NCBI GenBank assembly: GCA_022482925.1
Contig: JAKVOG010000003.1
Coordinates: forward strand, 1 to 64,000
DNA: 64,000 bases
Direction of reading: 5' to 3'
Source: Selenomonas sp.
GTDB taxonomy: Bacteria; Bacillota; Negativicutes; Selenomonadales; Selenomonadaceae
Shown piece after piece: positions 21,473 to 31,899 of this stretch (position 1 is its first letter; each line of letters starts with the position of its first letter). Under the pieces are notes generated by a model. The model did not search any database. It was not told where the DNA came from and saw only the letters and a list, made by a program, of their open reading frames with translations. The position numbers and the translations under genes were made by a program.

Positions 21473-21679
21473 TTGAATTGGTTACATCAAGCAATCAAGC
21501 CAATGGATCTGCTGATCGCGGTCATTGCGATCTATCTGTTTGCCTTTGAGATCGATTACAGCAATATGTCCTGGATGGATGAGCTTTATGCCGGCTGCTT
21601 CGGCATCTGGTTCGTGCTGCTCGCTGTCCGCTGCTATATCTATAAGACCGGAAAGAAACCAGGAAAGAGGTCGAGATGA
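21473..21679 (+). CDS. Small membrane protein, unknown function
   Basis: 68 residues from TTG 21473, preferred over TTG 21458 because TTGGAG at 21458-21463 then serves as ribosome site 9 bases upstream. Two hydrophobic segments (LLIAVIAIYLFAF and AGCFGIWFVLLAVRCYIY) flank an acidic loop, and the tail is Lys-rich, so a two-helix inner-membrane protein is likely. Its stop overlaps the next start by ATGA, suggesting coupling to the HAD phosphatase. No family recognised. Confidence 0.6.
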   Translation: MNWLHQAIKPMDLLIAVIAIYLFAFEIDYSNMSWMDELYAGCFGIWFVLLAVRCYIYKTGKKPGKRSR

Positions 21680-22479
21680 GCAAAGCGGTATTCTTTGATA
21701 TCGATGGGACGCTCATCAATATCCACAATGGCCAGACCCATATTTCAGATACGGTCCGGACAGCAATCCGGGACCTGCGGGCAGCCGGGCATCATGCCTT
21801 TATTGCCAGTGGTCGTCCCTGGGCTTATCTGGATCCGGAGCTGACGGACTCAGGTTTGTTCGACGGATTTATCGTGATGAATGGTGCGACTGTTCTGCTG
21901 AATGGTCGTGTGATCTTTCAGAAACCGCTGCCCATGGCGACGGTGAAGCAGATCATTGCCATTGCGGAGGCGCATCAGATCGAGTATATCCTGGAGAGCT
22001 ATCCCAAGGTGTATCTGAAGCGTGAGTATAAGGGGCTTGAGCAGGTCTACCGGGCAATCGATATCGACATCAACCGTTTTGTGCGCGAGTATGATCTGGA
22101 TACCTTGTCGGTCAGCAAGATGGAGTTTCTCTGCGATACGCCGGGGGCTGATGGTGTATTCAAGAAACTGCTGGCCTGGCCGGGGCTGACAGGGCTCATC
22201 GATCCGACCCTGCTGAAATATATGGAGCTTTATTCTGCGGATATTTCCAAGGGGACAGGTATTCTGGAGGCTCTGCGTTATATGAATATCCCGGTGACCG
22301 ACAGCTATGCATTCGGTGACGGACTCAATGATATCGAGATGATGGAGACAGCCGGACACAGTCTGGTCATGGGCAATGCGGGGCCGGAACTGAAGGCCAG
22401 GGCTGAGCATGTGCTGTCTACGGTAGATGAGGATGGTGTGGCCGACGGAATCAACCGGTATATCCTGAAACGGATCTGA
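21676..22479 (+). CDS. Cof-type HAD hydrolase (sugar or nucleotide phosphatase)
   Basis: 267 residues with all HAD motifs: nucleophile FFDIDGTL (residues 7-14), motif II FIASGRP, the Lys in the SKGTGI stretch and GDGLNDIEMME near 214. The C2B cap (residues about 85-185) marks the Cof subfamily, which acts on small phosphorylated metabolites; the substrate cannot be told. It overlaps the small membrane protein upstream by four bases and precedes the MBL lipoprotein by 25 bases. Confidence 0.85.
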   Translation: MSKAVFFDIDGTLINIHNGQTHISDTVRTAIRDLRAAGHHAFIASGRPWAYLDPELTDSGLFDGFIVMNGATVLLNGRVIFQKPLPMATVKQIIAIAEAHQIEYILESYPKVYLKREYKGLEQVYRAIDIDINRFVREYDLDTLSVSKMEFLCDTPGADGVFKKLLAWPGLTGLIDPTLLKYMELYSADISKGTGILEALRYMNIPVTDSYAFGDGLNDIEMMETAGHSLVMGNAGPELKARAEHVLSTVDEDGVADGINRYILKRI

Positions 22480-22504
22480 TGAATGATTTATGAGGTGACA
22501 AGTA

Positions 22505-23453
22505 ATGCGTAAACGTATTGGTATGATATTGGGCCTTTTCCTGCTGGCAATGGCCTTCCTGACCGGCTGTGGAGGGAATTCTTCTGCGGGCAGTTCGGGG
22601 GCGTCGTCGGGCAGCGGCTCGGCGGCTGCTGCCAATGGAGCCGAGCCAAGCGGCAATCTGACCATCAGGATGCTCAATGTCGGCCAGGGAGATGCAATTC
22701 TGATCCAGACCGCCGAGCAGACGGTGCTGATCGATACTAGCGACCTGGATGAGCAGGAGAAACTCAGGAATGAGTTGAAGAAAGCCGGGGTCAAGAAGAT
22801 TGACAAGCTGATCCTGACCCATCCGCATGCTGATCATATCGGTGGTGTAGAAGGCGTGGTACTCAAGGACTATGAGGTCGGGGCTGTCTACGATGATGGT
22901 ATGCCGTCCAATTCCAAGATCTATATCCGCTATATGAAGCTGCTGAAACAGAAGAATATTGCGCATCAGGGACTCAAGGCCGGCGATACGCTTGATTTTG
23001 GCAATGGTGTGACGTTCAAGGTGTTTGCACCTTCTGCTGAGCTGGTCGAGAAGGGGACGACCAAGGGCTATAAGCATGATCCTAACAATGAATCCGTGGT
23101 CGGTCGTCTGACCTTTGGTGCATTCAGCATGATGTTCACGGGGGATGCCGAGCTGATGAAGAGAAGGGTATCGTAGCCAATTATTCGTCAGAACTCAAGA
23201 GCAATATCCTGAAGCCGGCCATCATGGCAGCAAGACTTCCTCATCGGCGGCGTTCCTGCGGGCGGTAAAGCCTGAGGCGGCACTTATCTCCTGTGGGATT
23301 GGCAATGATTACGGTCATCCGCATAAGGAGACGATGAAGAAGTTCCAGGCGATGAAGCTGCAGATCTTTGAGACGGATAAGAATGGTACGATTACGGTGA
23401 CCAGCGATGGTCAGACATATAGTATCAAGCCGGAACAGGGGGATGCACAATGA
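22505..23453 (+). CDS. ComEC/Rec2-like metallo-beta-lactamase-fold lipoprotein (two frame breaks)
   Basis: Signal peptide with lipobox LTGC (Cys near residue 21), a Ser/Gly/Ala-rich linker, then an MBL domain like the C-terminal part of ComEC: MLNVGQGDAILIQ, zinc ligands in LTHPHADHIGG, later GHHGSKTSS. One G appears missing near 23154 (GDAEL then DEEKGIVANY) and another near 23214; restored length 316. Such stand-alone proteins are surface nucleases or hydrolases in Firmicutes. Its stop overlaps the DUF3006 start, the usual partner. Confidence 0.85.
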
Positions 23454-23650
23454 TTTCTGCGTATATCGATCGTTTTGAAGGCGAGCTGGCTGTGCTGCTG
23501 CTGGGAGACGACATGAAGAAAGTGAACTTTCCCAAGGCTTATCTGCCGGCTGAGGTCGGTGAGGGAGATTATCTGAAGCTTGATATTTCCTATGATAAGG
23601 AAGCAACCGAGCAGGCGGAGCAGGAAGCACAGGATCTTCTCAACGATTAA
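23450..23650 (+). CDS. DUF3006 protein
   Basis: 66 residues, ATG overlapping the stop of the MBL lipoprotein. Starts AYIDRFEGELAVLLL, typical of DUF3006, a small beta domain with an acidic C-terminus that is nearly always encoded next to ComEC-like MBL proteins. Function unknown; translational coupling suggests a partner or accessory role for the upstream enzyme. Confidence 0.85.
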   Translation: MISAYIDRFEGELAVLLLGDDMKKVNFPKAYLPAEVGEGDYLKLDISYDKEATEQAEQEAQDLLND

Positions 23651-23665
23651 GGAGGCAATAGTTTG

Positions 23666-24730
23666 ATGAAGCATATATTCCATTGGGCCGGTCTGGCCAG
23701 TATCGTACTGGCCTGCCTGCTGCTGGTGCTGCCGGGAGCAACTGAGGCTGCCAGACATACGCCGGTCCATGAACTCAATTATTTCCAGACATCCAAGGTG
23801 AAGGTGGACGGACGCGATGCACTGCGCATCGAGATCGGTATGGACCGCCGGAATCTTGAGTATTCGGTATCGTCGCGTACTTACCTGAACCGGCAGCTGA
23901 TTGTCGATATGGATAATACCACACCAGGAGAACTCCGGAAGGACATCAGCCTGGACAGCAAACTGGCCCGTTCGGTCAAGCTGTCGGAGATGGAGAACCG
24001 CCATACGCAGGTGCGGGTCGATCTGCTGAGTGATGTGGATACGGCCAATTATAAGGTCTATACGGCCGAAGTCGACCGCCAGGCAAGGAAGCCATACCGG
24101 CTGGTAATCGAGATCCTGGAGCCGCAGACAGCAGCCAAAGGGTTTGAAACCGTGTCAGGGTTAGCCGGACATGTCATCGTCATCGACCCGGGACATGGCG
24201 GCAGCGATAGTGGTGCTGTGGGCCCGACTGGCGTTATGGAGAAAAATGTGACCCTGTCTGTAGCCAAAAAGGTCAGCAGTATTCTGGAACAATCCGGTGC
24301 CAGGACAATCATGACGCGCAAGACGGATATCGACGTTTATGCACCGAATGATACAGCGACGGAGGAATTGCAGGCCCGCTGCAATATGGCCAATTATGCG
24401 CCAGGGGCGCAGCTGTTCGTATCCATTCATTGCAATGCCTTCTCAAATCCGGCGGCCAGCGGCATGGAATCCTACTACTATGAGCCATCAGCCAATGGTG
24501 CCCGTCTGGCACAGCTGCTCAATGAGGAGCTGGAGAAAGCAGGTGGGTTGCTGAATCGTGGCGTCAAGACCGCGAATTTCTACGTCATCAAGCATACGAA
24601 TGTACCGGCTTCGCTGGTTGAGCTTGGATTTATCACGAATGATCGGGAAGAACAGCTGCTGAATAGCGAAGACTATCAGAATAAGCTGGCTGCCGCAATC
24701 GTTCGTGCGATTGCCCGTTATTTTCAGTGA
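23666..24730 (+). CDS. N-acetylmuramoyl-L-alanine amidase (AMIN + Amidase_3)
   Basis: 354 residues. Signal peptide (LASIVLACLLLVLPGATEA), an AMIN-like targeting domain (about 40-150), then the zinc amidase domain with VIVIDPGHGGSDSGAVG, the Glu in MEKNVTLSVAKK, SIHCNAFSN and the C-terminal Glu in PASLVELGFITN. It cleaves stem peptides from murein in the periplasm. ATG 23666 has GGAGG 11 bases upstream; TTG 23663 is an alternative. Follows DUF3006 by 15 bases. Confidence 0.93.
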   Translation: MKHIFHWAGLASIVLACLLLVLPGATEAARHTPVHELNYFQTSKVKVDGRDALRIEIGMDRRNLEYSVSSRTYLNRQLIVDMDNTTPGELRKDISLDSKLARSVKLSEMENRHTQVRVDLLSDVDTANYKVYTAEVDRQARKPYRLVIEILEPQTAAKGFETVSGLAGHVIVIDPGHGGSDSGAVGPTGVMEKNVTLSVAKKVSSILEQSGARTIMTRKTDIDVYAPNDTATEELQARCNMANYAPGAQLFVSIHCNAFSNPAASGMESYYYEPSANGARLAQLLNEELEKAGGLLNRGVKTANFYVIKHTNVPASLVELGFITNDREEQLLNSEDYQNKLAAAIVRAIARYFQ

Positions 24731-24772
24731 CAGGCAGCTGCGCTATGGAATCGAAAGATATGAGGTGATATG

Positions 24773-25363
24773 ATGAGACAGATGAAATACATCCTGCTGG
24801 CGATGCTGGTGCTGGCCATGACCGTGGCTGCCGGCTGCGGAAATCAGACGGCGAAGGGAACTGATAATGGTTCTGCATCATCGGTAACGGCAGAAAACAA
24901 TGCGAAGGCCGGGAGCCCGGAAAGCTCGTCGGCGGCAAAGAAAGAGAATACCAGTCTTACCGTCAAGGTCTATTATCCGGATGATCAGGGTATGAAGCTT
25001 ATTGCGGTCAAGCGGACGGTCAAGACGGACAAGGTTGATAAATATACGGCTGCAATGGAATCCCTGATGGAAGGGACGAAAGAGAAGGGCCAGACGACAA
25101 TCATTCCGAAACAGGCTAAGCTGAAGAGCGTCAAAGTCCATGGGGATACGGCCTATGTCGACTTTACGCAGGCACTGGTCAAGAATTTCGTGGGCGGTTC
25201 TACCGGCGAGGAAATGCTCGTTGGCTCGGTAGTCAATACGTTGACCGAGTTCCCGGAGGTCAAGAACGTACAGATTCTGGTCGAAGGCAAGAAAGTCGAG
25301 TCCCTGTCCGGTCATCTTGATCTGACGACACCGCTTTCCCGCATGGGGAATCTTATCAAGTAA
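24773..25363 (+). CDS. GerMN-domain lipoprotein
   Basis: 196 residues. Lipobox VAAGCGN gives a lipid-modified Cys near residue 22, then a low-complexity linker (Ser/Ala/Lys) and one GerMN domain (VKVYYPDDQGMKLIAVKR to QILVEGKKVESLSGH). GerMN is found in germination protein GerM and in envelope lipoproteins of non-spore-formers, often beside amidases as here. Probably acts at the cell wall with the upstream amidase. ATG 24770 is equally possible. Confidence 0.85.
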   Translation: MRQMKYILLAMLVLAMTVAAGCGNQTAKGTDNGSASSVTAENNAKAGSPESSSAAKKENTSLTVKVYYPDDQGMKLIAVKRTVKTDKVDKYTAAMESLMEGTKEKGQTTIIPKQAKLKSVKVHGDTAYVDFTQALVKNFVGGSTGEEMLVGSVVNTLTEFPEVKNVQILVEGKKVESLSGHLDLTTPLSRMGNLIK

Positions 25364-25398
25364 CCCAATATTGATTTTTTGACTTTTATTCATGAAGA

Positions 25399-25430
25399 CG
25401 CGCAGAAATCCTTGTGTTTCTGCGCGTTTT
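25399..25430 (+). terminator. Intrinsic terminator after GerMN lipoprotein
   Basis: CGCGCAGAAA, 8-base loop, TTTCTGCGCG, then TTTT. Ends the envelope group before tig. Confidence 0.85.
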
Positions 25431-25525
25431 GTGATATTATGTCAAAAGTATGGCATATTAGCGGCTGAAGAGCTGAATAAAGTCAATACCGACGAAACAG
25501 ATAATACAGGAGGTCATTTCAGACA

Positions 25526-26815
25526 ATGAAAGTTACGGCAGAAAATGGAGAGAACCAGCAGGTTACTCTGACAATTGAGGTTGAGGCAGCAGAAGTTTCC
25601 AAGGCAGTTGAGCGTGCAGCAAAACGCCTGGCTAATCGTGTGAATATCCCGGGTTTCCGTAAAGGTAAAGCTCCGCGTAAAATCGTAGAGCGCAACGTTG
25701 GTATGGATGCCCTCCTGCAGGAAGCTTTCGATCTTATTGCTCCGAAAGCATTCAGCGATGCACTGGATGATCAGAAGATCGATCCGGTAACGCGTCCGAA
25801 TATCGACATCGTTACCCTTGAAGAGGGCAAAAACCTGATCTTCAAGGCTACGGTTACGCCGCGTCCGGAAGTAAAACTGGGCGACTATAAAGGCCTGAAA
25901 GTAGAGAAGGCTGCAGCTGAAGTTTCTGATGAAGACGTTGAGAAACAGCTCAAGAACTTCCAGGATCGTCAGGGCAAGATGGTTGAGGCTCCAGAGGGCG
26001 CAGCTGTAGAGAATGGCGACTTCACGACGCTTGATTTCGAAGGTTTCGTCGATGGCGAAGCATTCGAGGGCGGCAAGGGTCAGGACTATCCGCTGCAGAT
26101 CGGTTCCGGCAGCTTTATCCCGGGCTTTGAGGAGCAGCTGGTTGGTGCCAAAGTCGGCGAAGAAAAAGAAGTAAAGGTCAAGTTCCCGGAAGAGTATCAT
26201 TCGGCAGAGCTGGCTGGCAAAGACGCTATGTTCAAGTGCACGGTCCGCAGCATCAAGCATAAAGAGCTGCCGGAAATCGACGATGAACTGGCTAAGAAAG
26301 TCAGCACGTTCCAGACGCTCGACGAGCTCAAAGCAGATATCCGCAAGAACCTGCTGGAGAATGCCGAGAAGAAGGCTGAGAATGACCAGAAGACTGCTGT
26401 TATCGAGCAGGCTACGGAGAACATCACGGTAGATATCCCGGCTGTCATGATTGACAACCGCGTAACGTCCATGATCCAGGAAATGGCTATGCGCCTTGAG
26501 CAGCAGGGCATGAAGCTGGAGCAGTACCTGCAGTATGCCGGTACGGACATTGCCAAGATCCGTGAGGATTATCGTGAAACGGCTGAGAAGAACGTAAAGA
26601 CGGATCTCATGCTGGAAGAAGTTGCCAAAGCTGAGGATATCAAGGTTGAGGCCAAGGATCTGGATGCTGAAGTTGCCAGCATGGCAGCTGCTTATGGCGC
26701 TACGCCGCAGCAGGTCCAGAAAATCATTAAAGAGCAGGGACGTATCGGCGATCTGGCTGCTTCCGTACTCCGTAAGAAGACGGCGCAGTTCATTATTGAC
26801 AGCATTGCTGAGTAA
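25526..26815 (+). CDS. tig: Trigger factor
   Basis: 429-residue ribosome-bound chaperone and prolyl isomerase. N-terminal ribosome-binding signature GFRKGKAPRKIVE (about residues 43-55), central FKBP-type domain (DFTTLDFEGFVDGEAFEGG, IPGFEEQLVGAKVGEEKEV) and a C-terminal helical arm domain. ATG 25526 has AGGAGG upstream. First of tig-clpP-clpX-lon-ysxC, a standard Firmicute order. No frame breaks. Confidence 0.97.
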   Translation: MKVTAENGENQQVTLTIEVEAAEVSKAVERAAKRLANRVNIPGFRKGKAPRKIVERNVGMDALLQEAFDLIAPKAFSDALDDQKIDPVTRPNIDIVTLEEGKNLIFKATVTPRPEVKLGDYKGLKVEKAAAEVSDEDVEKQLKNFQDRQGKMVEAPEGAAVENGDFTTLDFEGFVDGEAFEGGKGQDYPLQIGSGSFIPGFEEQLVGAKVGEEKEVKVKFPEEYHSAELAGKDAMFKCTVRSIKHKELPEIDDELAKKVSTFQTLDELKADIRKNLLENAEKKAENDQKTAVIEQATENITVDIPAVMIDNRVTSMIQEMAMRLEQQGMKLEQYLQYAGTDIAKIREDYRETAEKNVKTDLMLEEVAKAEDIKVEAKDLDAEVASMAAAYGATPQQVQKIIKEQGRIGDLAASVLRKKTAQFIIDSIAE

Positions 26816-26842
26816 TAGTTCCCTTTAAATGGGGGTATTCCT

Positions 26843-27454
26843 ATGAGTTATGTACCAATGGTAGTAGAGCAGTCCAACCGGGGCGAGCGGGCGTATGATA
26901 TCTATTCGCGTCTGCTCAAAGACCGCATTATTTTCCTGGGCGGCCCGATTGATGACAATGTAGCAAATGTAGTGGTGGCTCAGCTCCTGTTCCTGGAGTC
27001 TGAGGATCCGGATAAGGACATCCATCTCTATATCAACAGTCCTGGTGGTGTGGTCACCGCCGGTCTGGCTATCTATGATACCATGCAGTATATCAAACCG
27101 GATGTATCGACGATCTGCATCGGGCAGGCTGCCAGCATGGGAGCTGTGCTCCTGACGGCTGGTGCCAAGGGCAAACGCTTTGCGCTGCCGAATGCACGTA
27201 TCATGATCCATCAGCCGCTGGGCGGTGCTCAGGGGCAGTCTACCGACATCCAGATCCAGGCTCGTGAGATCCAGCGTATCCGTGAGAACATCAATGAGAT
27301 TTTCATGAATACGACCGGGAAGAATCAGGAGCAGATTCTTGCGGATACGGAACGTGATAACTTCATGACGGCAGCAGAAGCCAAGAAATATGGCATTGTC
27401 GATGAAGTCATTGCCCGCCCGAAGAAGAGCAAGAAGACGGAATCAAAGGATTAA
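26843..27454 (+). CDS. clpP: ATP-dependent Clp protease proteolytic subunit
   Basis: 203 residues, intact. Catalytic triad visible: Ser in [11 protein letters not shown], His in MIHQPLGG, Asp in ERDNFM. Forms the tetradecameric chamber used with ClpX, encoded 10 bases downstream. The C-terminus is Lys-rich. ATG 26843 follows a GGGGG purine stretch. Confidence 0.97.
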   Translation: MSYVPMVVEQSNRGERAYDIYSRLLKDRIIFLGGPIDDNVANVVVAQLLFLESEDPDKDIHLYINSPGGVVTAGLAIYDTMQYIKPDVSTICIGQAASMGAVLLTAGAKGKRFALPNARIMIHQPLGGAQGQSTDIQIQAREIQRIRENINEIFMNTTGKNQEQILADTERDNFMTAAEAKKYGIVDEVIARPKKSKKTESKD

Positions 27455-27464
27455 GGGGGATGTC

Positions 27465-28731
27465 ATGTTGAAGTTTGGGGATGAAAAAGGCCAACTGAAA
27501 TGCTCCTTCTGCGGTAAGACTCAGGAACAGGTTCGCAAGCTGGTTGCCGGTCCTGGCGTCTATATCTGCGATGAATGCATTGAACTCTGCAACGAGATCA
27601 TTGAGGAGGAGTTCAGCGAGGATGTAGGAGTCGAGTTGAAGGACGTCCCGAAACCGAAGGACATCCGTGCAACCCTGGACCAGTATGTAATCGGACAGGA
27701 TGAGGCCAAGAAGAGCCTGGCTGTAGCGGTGTATAACCACTATAAGCGGATCAATCTCGGCACGGTCAAGACAGAGGATGTCGACTTGCAGAAGTCGAAT
27801 ATCCTCATGCTGGGACCGACTGGCAGTGGTAAGACGCTGCTGGCTCAGACGCTGGCGAAGATACTGAATGTCCCGTTTGCAATCGCTGATGCCACGGCAT
27901 CTGACCGAGGCTGGCTATGTGGGCGAGGACGTAGAGAATATCCTGCTGAAACTCATTCAGGCGGCGGATTACGATGTGGAAAAGGCCGAGCGCGGAATCA
28001 TCTATATCGACGAGATCGATAAGATTGCCCGTAAATCGGAGAACCCGTCCATTACCCGTGATGTGTCCGGTGAAGGCGTCCAGCAGGCACTTCTGAAGAT
28101 CCTTGAGGGTACGGTGGCTTCGGTCCCGCCTCAGGGAGGGCGTAAGCATCCGCATCAGGAGCTGATCCAGATCGATACGACCAATATCCTGTTTATCTGT
28201 GGTGGTGCCTTTGATGGTATCGATAAAGTAATCGAGGCCAGACTGGGGCAGAAGCAGATGGGATTTGGCGCACCGGTGAAATCAAAGAAGCAGCACAGCG
28301 TGGGCGAGTCCCTGCGGAAGCTGCTGCCGGAAGACCTGCTGAAGCATGGTCTGATACCGGAGTTCATCGGCCGTCTGCCAGTGGTTGTTACGCTGGATTC
28401 GCTGGATGAGGATGCACTGGTCAGCATACTGACCGAGCCGAAGAACGCATTGGTCAAGCAGTACGCCAAGCTCCTGGAGCTGGATGGCGTGAAGCTGACC
28501 TTTGATGACGATGCCCTGCGCCAGATTGCCAAAGAAGCGCTGAAGCGCAAGACTGGTGCCCGTGGACTTCGCTCCATTATCGAGGCGCTCATGCGTAATG
28601 TTATGTATGAGGTACCGTCGATTGAAGGTGTGACAGCCTGCCGGGTGACGAAGGAAACCGTCAATAATCAAAAAGACCCTGTCCTGACGATCGATAAGAA
28701 AGCCAAGGGCGGTAAAGAAGCATCTGCCTGA
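27465..28731 (+). CDS. clpX: ATP-dependent Clp protease ATP-binding subunit (one frame break)
   Basis: Unfoldase partner of ClpP. N-terminal zinc domain [10 protein letters not shown] with the second Cys pair in CDECIELC, Walker [16 protein letters not shown], Walker B in [13 protein letters not shown], and the ClpP-binding loop IGF-type segment. One extra base near 27899 separates ADATA from [14 protein letters not shown]; corrected length 421. ATG 27465 has GGGGGATG upstream. Followed by a terminator, so lon has its own start of transcription. Confidence 0.95.
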
Positions 28732-28747
28732 AGGCAGGAATAAGATG

Positions 28748-28774
28748 AGGCGCTGCTTTAGCAGCGCCTTGTTT
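28748..28774 (+). terminator. Intrinsic terminator after clpX
   Basis: AGGCGCTGC, TTTA loop, GCAGCGCCT, then TGTTT. Short strong stem but imperfect U-run. Confidence 0.75.
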
Positions 28775-28806
28775 AACATTATAGATAAAAAAGGAGGGGA
28801 AGAGAT

Positions 28807-31115
28807 ATGGCTGAGTTACGCACGCTGCCATTACTGCCGTTACGCGGCATGATGGTGTTCCCTTATATGATGATACATCTCGATGTCGGGCGTGAGCGCT
28901 CGATGGCCGCGCTGGAACAGGCGATGGTCGAGGACCGCGAAATCGTGCTGACGGCGCAGATCGATGCCGAAGTGGATTCTCCGGTACTGGAGGACCTGTA
29001 TAAGGTCGGCACGGTCGCAGAAATCCGTCAGCTCATCAAGATGCCGGGCGATACAGTCCGCGTCCTGGTCGAAGGCAAGTATCGCGCCGTGGTCCGCGAT
29101 TATCGCGAGACCGAGCATTATGCCGAGGTCGATATCGAAGAATGCAAGGATGCAATCGATACCTCCATGGATATGGAGGCCCTGAACCGGGCCGTTGTAC
29201 ATCAGTTTGAAGAGTGGGTCAAGCTGTCCAAGAAGATCCCGCCGGAGACGCTGGTATCCGTTGCAATCATCGACGATGCCGGACGTCTGGCTGATCTCAT
29301 TGCCAGCCATCTGAACCTCAAGCTGGAAACGCGTCAGGAACTCCTGGCTGCAATCGATATCAAGACCCGTCTGGAGAAGCTCTATGAAGTCCTGACCCGG
29401 GAACTCGAGATCCTCCAGCTTGAACAGAAGATCGGCCGACAGGTCCGCAAACAGATGGACAAGATCCAGAAGGAGTACTATCTCCGGGAGCAGATCAAGG
29501 CCATCCGTCAGGAACTGGGTGAAAAAGAAGGCAAGACCGAGGAAATTGAAGAAGGCCGTAAGCGGATCGCTGAGGGCAATTATCCGGAAGACGTGAAAAA
29601 GACCATCGAGAAGGAACTGAACCGGCTCGATGGGATGAGCAACATGAATGCCGAGACCAGTGTCATCCGCAACTATGTGGACTGGCTGCTGGATCTGCCA
29701 TGGAACACGGAATCCGAGGACAATATCGATATCGTTGGTGCTCAGAAAGTGCTGGATCATGATCACTATGGCCTCAAGAAGGTCAAGGACCGCATCCTCG
29801 ACTATCTGGCCGTACATCAGCTGGCCAAAGACAAGAGCGCACCAATCCTGTGCCTGGTCGGCCCGCCGGGCGTCGGCAAGACCTCACTGGCGGCATCGGT
29901 GGCCCGGGCTACCGGCCGCAAGTTTATCCGCGCCTCCTTAGGCGGTATCCGTGATGAAGCCGAGATCCGTGGACATCGCCGGACGTATGTCGGGGCGATG
30001 CCGGGACGCATCATTGAAGGCATACGTGATGTCGGAGCCAAGAATCCGGTGTTCCTGCTCGATGAGGTGGACAAACTGTCAGCCGATTATCATGGCGACC
30101 CGTCAGCGGCTTTGCTGGAGGTACTTGATCCGGCCCAGAATTCCACGTTCAGCGATCACTTCATTGAGCTGCCATTTGATCTTTCAAAGGTGCTATGGAT
30201 CGTAACGGCGAATAATCTCAACAATATTCCCCGGGCCCTGCGTGACCGCATGGAGATCATTACGCTTTCCAGCTACACCGAGATCGAGAAGCTGGAGATT
30301 GCCAAACGCTATCTTACAGACCCGTCAGCGGAATGAAAATGGCCTGACGACCAGGGACATCCATTTCGGTGCCGGGGTGCTGGCGAAGATCATCGAAGAC
30401 TATACCCGCGAATCCGGTGTGCGTGAGCTGGAACGGATCATTGGCCAGGTCTGCCGCAAGGCTGCCCGCAAGATCGTTGAAGGCAGCGAGAAACCGATCC
30501 GGGTGACCAGGAAGAATCTGACGGACTTCCTGGGTAAGGCCAAGTTCCTGGATACCAAGGCGAACAAGAAACCAGAGGTCGGTGTTGTGACCGGCATGGC
30601 CTGGACCGAAGTCGGCGGGACAATCCTGCCGACCGAGGCCTCCGTGCTCAAGGGCAAAGGGCAAGCTGATCCTGACCGGTCAGCTGGGCGATGTCATGCA
30701 GGAATCGGCTCAGGCCGGCCTGACCTATATCCGCAGCCGCTCAGAGAAACTGAACCTGCCGGATGACTTCTATGAGAAGGACGATATCCATATCCATCTG
30801 CCGGAAGGCGCCATCCCGAAGGACGGGCCGTCAGCCGGTATCACGATGGCAACGGCGATGATCTCTGCCCTGACGAACCGCAAGGTGCGCAGCGACGTAG
30901 CCATGACCGGTGAAATCACCCTGCGTGGCAGCGTGCTGCCGATTGGCGGGCTCAAGGAGAAAGTCCTGGCTGCCTATCGCGAGGGGATGAAGACCATCAT
31001 CCTGCCGAAGCAGAACGAACGGGATATTGAAGACATCCCGGAATCTGTCCGGGAGAAGCTGGAATTTGTGCCAGTAGAATCCATGGATGAAGTATTGAAA
31101 ACTGCATTGATGTAA
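28807..31115 (+). CDS. lon: ATP-dependent protease Lon (two frame breaks)
   Basis: LonA with N-terminal substrate domain, coiled coil, AAA+ module (Walker [13 protein letters not shown], Walker [11 protein letters not shown]) and C-terminal Ser-Lys protease ([13 protein letters not shown] with catalytic Ser; Lys in [13 protein letters not shown]). Extra C near 30322 (KRYLTD then [10 protein letters not shown]) and extra G near 30660 (LKGKG then [10 protein letters not shown]). Corrected length 768, normal for the family. ATG 28807 has AGGAGGG upstream. Confidence 0.95.
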
Positions 31116-31122
31116 AAAGAAT

Positions 31123-31150
31123 ATGCCTTCCTCCATGAGGAAGGCATAAC
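31123..31150 (+). terminator. Hairpin between lon and ysxC
   Basis: ATGCCTTCCTC paired with GAGGAAGGCAT with a 3-base loop and weak T-run. Could attenuate or terminate lon transcription. Confidence 0.6.
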
Positions 31151-31174
31151 TATTTATGAAGGAGATGAAATGTA

Positions 31175-31806
31175 ATGAAAGAAAAAGACCGCGTAATCAT
31201 CACGCAGGGGCAGTATATTGCCTCAGCGGTAAAACCAGAACAGTATCCGACCGAGGACCTGCCGGAAATCGTATTCATTGGCCGCTCGAATGTCGGAAAA
31301 TCCTCCCTGATCAATTCGCTTACCCGCGTCAATAATCTTGCCCGTGTATCGTCGAATCCGGGCAAGACCCAGACCATCAATTTCTTTGAAGTGGGCCTGA
31401 AGGTGGCTGAAGTAGAGGGGCGCAAAGCGTTCTACCTGGTCGATCTTCCGGGCTATGGCTATGCCAAGACCGGCAAGGAAAAGCGTAAGATCTGGTCCAA
31501 GTTCATCGAGGAATATCTGCTGACCTCGCCACGCCTCAAATTCGTCTGTCAGCTCATCGATATCCGTCATGAGCCGATGGCCTCGGATGTCGATATGTTC
31601 CGCTGGCTGGTGGAGAACGATATCCCCGTACTCATCGTAGGCCACGAAGGCCGACAAGGTCGGCAAGAATGCCAAGCAGAAGAATATCGATGCCATCAAG
31701 CGCAAGCTGGGCATCCAGGAAGTGTCGGTACTGCCGTACTCCTCATTAAAAAATGAAGGCCGTTCAGATTTACTTGACGTCATTGGGGATTCTTTGGTAG
31801 AATAAG
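31175..31806 (+). CDS. ysxC: Ribosome biogenesis GTPase (EngB/YsxC/YihA), two frame breaks
   Basis: Small GTPase for 50S subunit assembly. G1 GRSNVGKSSLIN, G3 DLPGYGYAK, and G4 TKADK after the first break. An extra G at 31640 separates VLIV from ATKADKVGKNAKQKN, and an extra T near 31740 separates SVLPY from SSLKNEGRSDLLDV. Removing both gives 209 residues with a normal C-terminus. ATG 31175 has GGAG upstream. It is essential in most bacteria, so real loss is unlikely. Confidence 0.93.
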
Positions 31807-31816
31807 AGTAAAGAAA

Positions 31817-31877
31817 TATGAATCGGGTTCATATCGTGAGAAAATAAGGAACATGACGATAAAGGGATTCATATCGT
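31817..31877 (+). promoter_or_regulatory. Candidate operator upstream of ahbA
   Basis: Perfect dyad ATATGAA-TCGGG-TTCATAT at 31817-31835, with the half-site TTCATATCGT repeated at 31868-31877, just before the ribosome site of ahbA. The arrangement suits a dimeric Lrp-like or other HTH regulator covering the promoter and translation start. Confidence 0.5.
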
Positions 31878-31899
31878 ATATGTCAGGGGAGGAACAATC

